NCBI GenBank assembly: GCA_023053545.1
Contig: JAKZAN010000001.1
Coordinates: forward strand, 9,196,565-9,260,564
Length of the DNA stretch: 64,000 nucleotides
Direction of reading: 5' to 3'
Source of the DNA: Lepidurus packardi
Lineage: Eukaryota; Arthropoda; Branchiopoda; Notostraca; Triopsidae
Program-made: the position numbers and the translations under genes
Notes under the pieces: generated by a model
Told to the model about the DNA's origin: nothing
Databases searched by the model: none
Seen by the model: the letters and a program-made list of their open reading frames with translations, nothing else
In this document: positions 25,101 to 35,436 of the stretch, one piece after another
Layout: each line of letters starts with the position of its first letter
Numbering within the stretch: position 1 is the first letter of the stretch

Positions 25101-28100
25101 ATCAAATCACTCACTCCCTGATTCGCAAAAAAAGTTCAAATAATAGTACACACAAATATTAGTTTAATTAACAGAACTATATTCCAAAATGTAAGATAAC
25201 AAAGAGGTATTTAAAAATCAATAATAATAGAACGTAATTAATAAAAAAAAGTAACTTACAGCGTGACGTTTGGCAAGTTGTTCCAAATACAGGCTCCACT
25301 CGTAGACTCGGAGCAACAATTGTTGCCAGCGTTGTTCCACCGCAGCTGCTGCTCTCTTGTCCGCTCCTCCTTGACTGCACAACCGCAGCAAAGAACGTAT
25401 TTCGGCCCCACCCCTTTCCACTTCGCGCTTGAATTCCTGTCCACGACGAATCCCCCCAAAAAAGAAAGAGATGGAAAAAATCAAAATTAATAAAAGCCAG
25501 CATTGTCGTCCATATCCATGAAAGAAATGCTCAAATCCCACTTCCCAACTTTCAAGCCCCAAAAATCTACATAAATAGGTCAACTAGAACCCAACACTGA
25601 CGCAATTCGACACAGTCAGTCTCCTTTCGCAAAAACGTATTTTGAAAATTTCACTGCGGAACGACTCAGAGAGTTCCAAGTGTACGCAAACTAGGGACAA
25701 AACGATTGACAAAAGCTCACAGGCGTTAACCTGTGCTCTATACCTGCACTAGCAAACTTCCTGGCCGTTACCATTAGGTGCTTTGTGGGAATATGTTAGA
25801 TAATGATGGATCTTCAAGTCCCGCTAGACGCAAAGTTATCTGCTTCCGCCTAAAAACTCCTCTGCCACAGTACAAAGCCAAAAGCAATTGAGGTTTCTGG
25901 AATTACGCTGAAAATTTTTGACAAGTAACGTCACTGACGTGTGACGTGCAAATAAGGCAAAGATAACGGAAAAATTGGGAAAAGGGAATAAGGAGAATTC
26001 AAAATCGGCACAATTATACAGCTTTGGGCGAGAGAAGGCAAGAAATGTTAGCGCGTTCGAATTTTTGATAACAGGACAAGGTGAACAGCCTCTCTCGCTG
26101 CGGTTCGTAAACCACCAAAGAATATTACAAATTGGCCATACGGATAATCGACACTAACTACGGACCTTTTCAATGAAAACCAAACAAAAACGGGACTCGA
26201 GAAACCTTGTGGGATTTGACACTTTGCTAGTCAAGGTTGTTGACGGTCCCGACAAACCGGAAGTGCCGGAATTCCGCTCTTAACGTAATTGACAGCTAAT
26301 CACTCTAAAACTTCCCGAGTGAACCGACTCACGGAACACATACGATAGAATCACAATACCTTCACAACAATGAAGGGATATACTCCACCACAATCATAGG
26401 ATAGACTTAGCAACAATGAACGGAAACCCTAAGGTGGACCTTTGCAAATCGCGTAAGTAAAGCCACGTAAACTTGACAAAGTATAACGAAAGAGGAAAGT
26501 AATTTCCCTAAAGTAAGTGAACTTTAAATTAGAAGAAATAATGACGTAATTACAAAATATACGCTCTCCTCAGTTCAAGAACAAAAACTCCAACGTTAAT
26601 GGTTCCAGACAAGTCGAAAATTGAATGTGGATTTTCCTTATTGCCGCTAATAAAAAAAATAGTAGTCAAAAGCTAAAAGTAACTTTATGACAGTATAAGA
26701 AACAGAGCAGATGTTTCAAAGGAGTCATTTAAAAGAGTAACGTTATCTTAACAATTTAAAAATCTTATCGATACAACGTACCAATAATGGAACAATAAAT
26801 CACACGAAAAGCACGTGGCATGTCCTAAGATCGAAGATTTCGACCCTGTACCCATGTTAAACCATTGAAACAATTGAATAAATAAACTCGCTAATAGAAC
26901 TCTCCTGCAAAGCCAGGGTAGTAGGCCTGCTATTAAATACCTCTCCACAGTGAAGGGATAGCGAGAACGTGGAAACGAAAGATAATCCAATCTACATTTG
27001 CATGGGTTCATTCATCACCACGGTGGCTAGTTATGAAGAACATTGGTCCATCCACCACAATGAACAGTCCTAACCTCAACTGTCTTTCACCAAAACTATC
27101 TCTACTCATCCACACATGCAAATTCACCCCATTCTCATTAAGGGACAGGGAAGCCCATATGAACCAAGAATCCGTCAGCTTTTTCTAAAAGCTTTCACAA
27201 ACCCTCGAAAGCTAATCATTGTAATACCCATTAGAGGCCTCTAAACTTATTCTATAAGCCTGAAAATGTCCTAAGGTTTCTACTGTGCTTCTGTTTCAAA
27301 CCTTCGCATCTCCTAGTCCTCTCTGCCAAACTTAAACTTGTCCCCAAGGCAGAAAGTCAGGCCAGGGGGTCGGCCCAAGAATAAAAATACCCCCAAATTT
27401 ACTTTCATTGCTCCCACAGTAAGCTTATGATCGTGTGCTATAAGGTAGTACTGAAAATCTCTCCCGCTGATGCGTTCTGGTTGCTATACCTACGTCGCTC
27501 TGCTAGTCATAGTCATCAAGTGGCACGCAGCAGATGCTGATCTGACCCTTATTGGGTCCAACTGTCGGCAGATGCTCCGGAGGGCACAAAAAGGGGTAAA
27601 AACCTTTTCGAAACCAGGTCGCCACGTGCCAGGGAAAAGACAACAATACCTCTCCCGTTCACCCCCTTTTCAAATTACATTTAACTATGACTATCACGCG
27701 ACCTATGCGGCTTTTTTCTTTCCAGGGTGCGTAATGCAGAGCTCTTTCCTTTATTCCGTTCCTGTAGAATCGAAAAAACGAGTTAAAGGCAAGAGCCGGA
27801 AACTGTCCCATACTTGTTGTAATTAAACTTCCGGTAGGCAACCAAGCTCAGAATGCCAAAAAATGAACTTGATAAGGTAATTGCGTTTCGGTAACTCTTA
27901 CTCATTCATTCGTCTTCTCACCCTATATCCTATAGATTGCCGTTAGGACATGGAAAAGGTTCCTGAAATTAGCTACCATCCATCAGTGCCCAACACATTG
28001 TAAACAAGACAGGTATCATTATTGTCTCACGTATAGAATCCCGAACGTTAAAAAGTAGGTATGGATTGTTAAAAGTTTACAACCAAGGTTCTATCAACAA

Positions 28101-31100
28101 TGAAGATATCCCAAGCAGCGAAACTTGATTCTGTGTTTCGGAAAAATCTAGGTTACTAGGCATGACAATAAGGTCAACTTCACAGCTAGTCAACAGCAAT
28201 GAAAAAGGTTTCCACAACTATTGAAACCAAACTTCAAGAGACTTAAATTGCCCCAAATCCTACTTTTCGTGCAAAATTTTGTTAATTTCTTCGCTCGGAG
28301 TAATAGTACCATGAAAAACAGACTATTTTTAAAAAATAGTCTACGGCTAGGCCCGTTTATTGCATCATAAAAAGGGCTGGGATGAGGAACTGGGGTATAC
28401 AATTAAAACTTGAACAATATAAACTTACAGACTATTAATACAATGAAATAATTCTATAACTATAGATTGCTTCCGACATTTAGTCTATGCACAAATAGTA
28501 TATATTAGAGTTTAAGAGTTAAAAGACTTGGAAAAAAACAGTACCTAGAAATAGCCCCTATTCCTTAGACGTACGCAAATTATATACGACCCGTATAGCC
28601 GAATATGGTTACAACTTTCCGCACGTAATAATAAGCTTGGGTAGATCGATAATCCGAAAAAAAAGTGAAAACCTTCAACAGCTCGCTTTCACTTGGCAGT
28701 GTGCAGCTACAATGTTTCTTCCCTGCAAAATGTTCAAGATATTTGACCCTAATTTTCTCTTTTACACAACAATAATGGTTATGTTTTCTACGGTCTGCAG
28801 ACGATCAGAACCTTATGAAAAAGTCTTCAAACTTGCACTCGTCTGAGCAACAATGAAAAAATGCCTCGTAATTCAATACCACGACCGTCTTTTGAGTCTA
28901 ACGGCCTTGTTGAACCTCGAACATGACGGAAAACTCCCAACAATGTACGTTTGTCTACCTTTTGCGGTTTTCTTCCCACCATAAAACCCACCGAACTAAA
29001 AACCGGATTCTCATTTACCAGACCTGAGGTTTGGAGAACATTCTTCACAACACCCCAACACTAACAATAAACTCCTCAATTTGACCGCTGGGATTTTGCG
29101 GCCTTTCTTTTTGCACGTGTCAAATCTCAAAGTACCCTTCCAAGGCGAAAGTACAATATGCAAGAACTGACTGGTCTAATCTCATACGGAGAATGCGATA
29201 AGATTACAACTTTTCCCGGATTCAAAGGTCGTGATTGTTGGTTTCCTATTAATTACGCTGTTTCATCCGACTCCAAACAAAGGGAAAAAATGAACCAGAA
29301 AACTTAAAACTGACCTGATTTCACGTCTCGGTCCTCACGACGACAATTAACTACCCCCTTATCCCCTACTTCTTACCTAAACTCGAAGGAAAAAAGACAA
29401 AACTCGTTTTGGCTGGCATTCCAGGTAATAATACTATTAAAATCCCTTCGCTCTAAGAAAAACCGGAAAAGTATAGACTAGATACAGTTTGGACTTCTCT
29501 CTGGGCAGAATTGGACAAAAGAAGATGACTGGTGTTCCGAACTTTAGAAAAGTGGGCTAAATTTTGAATATTGTACCCTATCCTTATCCCATGCGGTCCC
29601 TTTTTTGGGGGTGTCGGAAAAAGAAAAACAACACATCCTTTTCCGCCCACTGAAACCACAAGCTGAAATAAGGAAGGACGCTATGACATCATCTGTTGTA
29701 GGCGAAATTCTCGTTACACCAAGACTGTAATCTATTTGAGATATCTCCTAACTTTCTCAACCGTCCAAAGACGGAAAGTGTCTAAAATAAAACCAGTTTG
29801 ATTTGGTCGTCTCCTGAGTTCTTAATGCGAGCAGAGAAAAAGTAGACACCTAAAAAATAAACTACTTAAGTCACGCACTTAAAAAGGAATCAACGACCGA
29901 TAAATTCACGAGTTTTGGAAATCGCCAACGTTTTTACTTTCAAAACTTATCAAGCGAAAATCTTAGCCACGATTTACTAAACAATCCCAGCTAGTAAAAC
30001 GACGGGGAAGTTAATTATTGGCACTTAAAAGTTGGAACATTGGGTAAGCAACCGAGTAATTTGCACGCCGGCCAAAAAAGTACCTGAAAGCCATGTGAAA
30101 GCTTACTTACAAGTTTACAAAGACCCACGTTCGTTTCCTTTGTTTGACCTTCACTTGGCAGTTTGAATGGTTTACTCTTTCACAAAACACACGTACAAAC
30201 GACTTAAGTAGACGCAAAAAAGACGTCATAAATACACACAATAGTAAAACACGAGTCCCTGATTAAGCACGCGGTAAGGCTGCTCATCACTCGACTGCAT
30301 TCGAATGGATAAGGGTACGGACTGTTACTGAGGTAGAAAGGAAGCCCAATCTTCGTTCAACCGTAATCACCTAAATCCCCCGGACCCGAAAAACTACCTG
30401 GACCAATAAAACGGAACTGACAAAATAGTACTGTCTAACACTTGTAGATGGCGAAACTTAACTGGGTCCTAATCCGTGCAGTTTTCAAACCTTTACTGGA
30501 ACCTATTTTATAAGTAGGAAGTTTGGTCAAATCGTAAACAATGAAATATAATATCTTAATGGCGCCGAAGATAGATAAGATAAATGAGGAAAGATTTATC
30601 TTATTGAAATGGGCTTGGTAGTAACGGTGTTTTGACTCTTGAAACAAACGTTCGCTTTGACTACACGTAAACAAATATCTTGGTAACAAGCCATAAAAAC
30701 AAGCCATAATTCTGAACAACTTAGAGAAATCGTAAAGACTTGGGTATTTTAGCTCGACATACGATAGAATATACACAATAGAGAAGTTTATCATAAAAAA
30801 AAAAAATTTCTACCTTGTAAATCTGCTCATGAAACATAGTGTAACGCAATGAAAGTACCTTTCTGAATTCAATCAACAACCAAAAATGAAAACAAAAAAC
30901 TCCTGACGTAAATTACACATTGCTTCACCTCCCAACCCAACCCTAGTCCTTAACTTCACATAGATGTCGAAAATTTAACATTCAAACTGAAAGTACCCTA
31001 GAGAAAAAGTATGCTTGCCTTCTGGTATGTAAATGTTCAAAACCATAAACACTATTCATATGTAATAATTACGAAATTCCGATAAAAGTAGGTGTCAATA

Positions 31101-34100
31101 GGAGAGGCCTACGATGGCATTATATACATAAAAAAGTGCCCAACATGCGAGGCTTGCGGCCCGTTATAATAGGGTCCTATTTTGCTTGAAGTCTTACTTT
31201 GTTAACTACTGTTTCTACCAAATTAACATAATTAATGCAACTGTGTATGACGTCTAAAACTTTAAAACGCTAGGAATTCGATCCATTGAAACATTGAAAA
31301 AAACATTCACGAAACGGGGACTAGCGGACTTTCTTTCGCGTGCTCTAGGGAGTTTGGACTGCCGTAAGGTCCTACCTGCATTGCGATCTCTAAACCGTCG
31401 TGACCTTATTTGAACTGCACTGGGAGGTTTGTTAATTTTCCCTTTGATATTCAGGTCTTTTACTTCAATCTACTCTTGGAACTGACAAAGCCTGTCCAAA
31501 ACTTTTACATTGGGAAATATCCTAGTTAATCCTACTGTAACAAATCTTTACACTGTGATCATAACGACACAGAAAGTATTGTTCAGGGAAGGGAAAGAAT
31601 GCGAGTGTTATTAGGGTCAGCTTGTGAAAGTCAAAAGAATAGCAAGGTTAATTAGCATTTTGGGGTAGTGTGACAAAGGGGAAAAGTGTACTGTGCGATG
31701 TCGTGGGCAACAGAAGCAATGCAACATTCAGAAAAGGCCTGCAGTGATAACAGAAAAGTAGAGCTCGCTAAATGCAAACTGGAGTAATTTATTTAAACCA
31801 TTTCTATTTCAAAGCAATGGTTAAAATAAATAGCTCGGATTTTCAACACCTTTCTTAAGCCCTCTTTCTGAACAGCAGCTACTTGTCTTTGGAGCTAGGC
31901 GCTAACCCAGCGGTTCTCTAAGTATGCGCCGCGGCAGGCTTGCAAGGGCGCCGCGAAAGACTGCTATAATTGCATAGATGCAGCAATTATATAGGCCATG
32001 TTCTAAGGGGCACGTTCCGAGGGGCACCGCGGCGAATTGCGGAATACTGTTAGTGCGCCGCGAACGAAAAAGTTCGAGAGCCCCTGCGCTAACCCATTGG
32101 TTAACGTACCCATTTTTGGCGAGTAATTTGTTGTTTGTTGCACAAACAAGAACTTCATAAAATGCCCATTTCCTACACAAATTAAGAATAGCTTAAGTTG
32201 ACTTACATTATGAGCCCGAATCCGCTGTTGTAAATCTTCCCATGTCCAGCCTGTTCGGAAAGATAACTGCGGCAATGATGATTCCATCTCTCTTACCCAT
32301 TCACGCAATTGGTGAATTTGAGGAGTCAAATCTAAAAAAAAGAGAAACGATTACAAAACTTTTCTTTCTTTTCCTTTCCTACAGAAGTAAGGAAAGGCAT
32401 TTACCTAAGTGCTCTAACTGTTCATCCTCAACTAAACTGGCCAACAAAAGAGCTTCAACCTTGTCCCATTTGTCACTCAAGTTGATACTCATCAGTTCTA
32501 CATGATTTCTGGCTTCGGGACACTCATCTCCCCAGCGTTGGCACTCTTGACGCCAATGAGCGAAAGCAGTCACCCGCTGTTTCATCTCCTCCCGTACACG
32601 GAGTCGCAAAGTACACGAAAAAGGCGTCAGTTCCAATGCCTCATCGACTTCACACACCCACGCCATTAACTCTTCAAAGGTCGCTACCAAATTCGCGGGC
32701 GATTTCGCACTTGAAGGGAGCGCTAAATCCCCATCGTCCCAACAGATCTCTCCGTTGGCGTCCTACAACAGAAAATCGATTAGAACCCCTTGTCAAATTT
32801 CAAATGATTTCTTTGAACTCTTTAAAATAATAAGACTTTTACCTTGCAACTGTCAATTAATTCCGTACCCATCAAATACGTATAACTCGCTTGGAGAGCT
32901 GACCAAAACTCTTCTTTGTCTTTGGCTTCTTCTTTGGCTGCTGAGCCCCATGATCGTCGAAAAGGTGTCTTACGACCAGAATCCCTAAAAAATAATACAG
33001 AAAACAATTTTTAAATCCCGCGTTGATCTATGACACCTACAATCACTCGACTTCAAGTGAATGGCATAAAACAGAATAACTCAAGGAAGTTTCCTCAACT
33101 GCTTGTAAAAAAAAGAAGCAGATTTACTTTTTCCTGTGTTGTTTCATCCGTGAGATATTTGAATCTGATTAACCAATACAACCAACACACATCAAAACGA
33201 AAACGACCCAACAGAGCGTTGCAAACTAGTCACATGGAACTTTTAAATTTCAAGACTTCCGGAACGGTTGCAGGTCAGATCGTTTCACGAGTCGGTTTCA
33301 CGTACGGAATGTATAATTCATTCCGTAAGTGTAATTAATGCATATACAGTAGACGTAGCTTATTGTGATCACATTTGTTAAGGGGAAATCAATTCTATTA
33401 AGCGGAGATTCTAATAACCAAAAATCGGAAATATGCAATAGAAAGCTACGACCAGAAGGAGCGCGAAACGAACTGGCTTGTTTAAACCAAAGCACCTTCT
33501 ATTTTTTGACACTTTCCGGCCCGTTTCCTTTTTCTAGATTCACTGCACCAACTGTTATTTATTTCGTATTTATTTCGATTTATCAACAGTATTGATAGAG
33601 ATGAGTGAGGAATTCGTAATTTAACGGCCGATTTGCTTTGTGGCCAATCTTTGAAATTTAATTTGTCATAAGTTTCAATGAGTCGCAGCTTCTCTTTTAC
33701 ATTTAAACCAGCTATTTTCTTGTTCGTCGTCATTTTTATACAACCATACGTCTAAAACACAACTAAACTGCGCCTTTGAAGCTTACTCCTACGCTTAGGT
33801 AGGGTTTTCAAAACGATATCCCTTCTAATTTTCCCAGTCCATTAAAGGAGCTGGTCATTCAATTGAATAACCAGCTCATTTAATTGACTGTTTAGAAAGG
33901 ATTTCCGCTATGCATAATAATAGGCAAGAAATGACATGGTTGGTCAAAACGACGTAAAAGTAATGCCATCGGTCAATATGATACGTAAATGTAGCAATCA
34001 CTACTGTGGTTTCGTTATTGTAATGTGAAGATTATTCTGAAATTGATTCTAATATCCGAAAGTGTGATTCTAATAACCGATTAAAATGCTGTGAATTTTA

Positions 34101-35436
34101 TCATTTTGAATGGGTCCTTTAACATTTTATTCCATAAAACGGCTGATTCCAATAACCAGTGATCACAATAAGCGGCATCTACTGTACCTGTATAAAGTTA
34201 ATAAAGTTCATGTTTACACACATAACGTGTACGTACAACTTTTGACCATACTCTTCCATGTGTACGATAAGAAAAATAATTAAATTATTACCTTGGACGA
34301 GTCAGGCTATTGTACAAACGAGGTGCTTCAGGCGTCTCGGGCGTCACTGGCGCCCCGCCACCATTCATTTGCAAAGAAGTAAGCGAAAAACTATTCTTCA
34401 TGTACGACAAGGCAACATCTATTGGGGGTAAAACAAGAGAAAAGCATTAGTAAAATAAATACCAAGTTTTCACGTAACTATCGACCACATAACCCCCTCC
34501 CTCCCTCACTCCCCACCCCAATAAATCCCGCCTATCCATACACTGATCAGGGAAGACAGGGCACACCCACTAATAAATACGTAATGTAGGAATAAAAAGA
34601 TGAAAAATATAAGGAAAATAGTCACCATGGGTCATTTTAGCTCCCGATCGTCTTTCGGAATAGCTCGTTTTCAGGTGAGGTAAGGCCGAGGGGCGTGGTT
34701 GATCCCGGACAGGGGTTTTCACTGTTGTCGCCACTACCGTGTAATCCAGGTGGGTCGTTTCATTACTCTTTTCATTATCAATGCCCGTCCCATTCCAGCC
34801 CCAATGTCTCGCGGAATTAGACGGACACGGCAAAGGCGAATTTGCTCTCGCGCCCGAAACGGGTGAAACTAGATCTTGTAGTACTTGGAGAGGTTTACGG
34901 GTTTCCGCAACCAAGTTCTCCATTTTATTTCCTGTCCTTGACGCCATTGACGTGCGAGACGGCTCCGGAAAGGGAAAGTTGGGACGTCTTCTTCCGCGCG
35001 ACAGTTTGCGAGAATACAACCTGCCGTAGACAAAAACAAACGGAAAGAGTTATAAATTTACATATTCCATTCTACTCCATATTTCATTTCAGCTCAAAAG
35101 TTCACAACCGGAACTCTTGCGGTTTCCGAGTCTCTCAAACTAAGTAACCTAATCCTTACAACCCTCCTAACCTAAATTCCCATACAAAACTAGTCTGAAA
35201 ACGAAAAAAATAAAAATTATAATAAATATTAATAATAATAATAATAAATAACTACAAAATGCTGAGTAAATCAATTGAGTTACATGAATTTTAACTGTTA
35301 CTATTTTAGATTAATTTCTATTAGTTTAGTTTTATTATGAAGACGATGTCGAGATTTTTTTTTACCTTGATCTTGAAGACGGTTTGTAGCTTACAAAATT
35401 CGTAGTGAAGTCATCACGAGGACCAGGTCTTCGCGC
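15954..35436 (-). CDS. Nesprin-type KASH-domain protein (SYNE/Msp300 family), 17 exons, 5' end missing
   Basis: This is an outer-nuclear-membrane protein that would bind SUN proteins through its lumenal tail (LINC complex). Exons 5'->3': 35366-35436, 34626-35020, 34292-34418, 32843-32984, 32405-32762, 32207-32331, 25260-25436, 22618-22731, 20469-21491, 19998-20258, 19685-19945, 18354-18704, 17834-17956, 17445-17717, 17111-17343, 16570-17029, 15954-16355. Together they total 4896 nt, 1631 codons plus stop, with all phases consistent. Residues ~200-465 are spectrin-like helices (YTYLMGTELIDSC; EQRWQQLLLRVYEWSLYLEQL). Residues ~504-1018 are a Ser/acidic-rich linker, and ~1136-1500 are again spectrin-like. 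The last exon has the KASH domain: MWLWRILKASLP, a hydrophobic segment, and a tail ending YPSGPPPM. The tail keeps Cys at the 24th residue from the end, and Pro and Tyr at the 12th and 8th. The first exon(s) and start codon were not found, and no CH domains are visible. The acceptor of the 17834-17956 exon could be 6 bp earlier. Confidence 0.87.
19142..19660 (-). mobile_element. Decayed pogo/Tigger-like element, copy A (truncated)
   Basis: This remnant lies in the intron between nesprin exons 18354-18704 and 19685-19945. Its right end, GTGATCACAATAAGCGG, matches the terminal repeat of the copies at 33.3 kb and 60.6 kb. It shares with them the AGCAATCACTACTGTAG block and a CAATTGAATAACC...CATTTAATTGACTGG internal inverted repeat. 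On the minus strand near 19269 it keeps the start of a transposase frame (MATKKKRIDLK), broken by an in-frame stop after a few more codons. The opposite terminus is missing, and sequence beyond 19142 does not match the family. The end lies only 24 bp from an exon edge. Confidence 0.75.
20284..20425. repeat. AT-rich low-complexity tract
   Basis: Intronic tract of repeated TATAAAA and ATTAATATAAAA units between nesprin exons 19998-20258 and 20469-21491. Confidence 0.8.
21758..22490. mobile_element. Foldback-like element with nested inverted repeats
   Basis: The left end reads CGCGTTCGTTTTG and the right end reads CAAAACGAACGCA, an imperfect inverted pair about 730 bp apart. More paired segments lie inside: GACTTAAACT against TAAGTCGACTTAAA, several GCTTATAAGC palindromes, and AACTGCCCCAC (about 21921) against GTGGGGCAGTT (about 22019). 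No coding frame is present and no clear target-site duplication was found. It sits in the nesprin intron between exons 20469-21491 and 22618-22731. It may be a foldback or composite MITE, possibly one element nested in another. Confidence 0.5.
23950..24394 (+). mobile_element. Decayed pogo/Tigger-like element, copy B
   Basis: It starts CACTAGATGCCACTTATTGTG, one change from the family CAGTAGATGCC terminus, and is preceded by TA. It then follows the 33.3-kb copy through the GGAGATTCTAATAA segment and the GGAATTCCTAACTTAA boundary. It lacks the transposase N-terminal segment present in the other copies and resumes at the TTAATTGACT block. The right terminus is lost after TGTGAAGATTATTTTG. It lies in the nesprin intron between exons 22618-22731 and 25260-25436. 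Confidence 0.75.
25437..32206 (-). other. 6.8-kb intron of the nesprin gene
   Basis: This intron joins the exon ending CGGGCTCATAAT to the exon starting GAATTCAAG, both in phase 0. No nested gene could be supported; open frames such as 30435-30794 are compositional accidents. It contains an hAT MITE near its 5' side (31909-32086) and a scattered excess of the heptamer CAATGAA. Confidence 0.6.
31909..32086. mobile_element. 178-bp hAT-type MITE with 8-bp target duplication
   Basis: The element begins CAGCGGTTCTCTAAG and ends AAGTTCGAGAGCCCCTG. These are imperfect inverted termini of the CAGNGGTTCTC...GAGNNCCNCTG type typical of the hAT superfamily. It is flanked on both sides by the identical octamer CGCTAACC (31901-31908 and 32087-32094), the 8-bp duplication expected of hAT. 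It is markedly GC-rich (GCGCCGCG blocks that pair with each other) in an AT-rich intron. It lies 121 bp from a nesprin exon. Confidence 0.9.
33347..34184 (-). mobile_element. 838-bp pogo/Tigger-like element, copy C, with transposase HTH remnant
   Basis: It has inverted termini CAGTAGACGTAGCTTATTGTG and CACAATAAGCGGCATCTACTG flanked by TA (33345-33346 and 34185-34186). On the minus strand, 33733 to about 33490 encodes MTTNKKIAGLNVKEKLRLIE and continues into a helix-turn-helix resembling the psq/CENP-B N-terminal domain of pogo transposases. The DNA-binding N-domain and DDE catalytic domain that should follow are absent, so the copy is internally deleted and non-autonomous. It is the best preserved of four related copies and lies in the nesprin intron between exons 32843-32984 and 34292-34418. 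Confidence 0.85.

Noticed and set aside
30435-30794. 119-codon minus-strand frame inside the long nesprin intron
   Set aside because: Composition is what AT-rich random sequence gives. No domain, and no sign of splice or promoter context.
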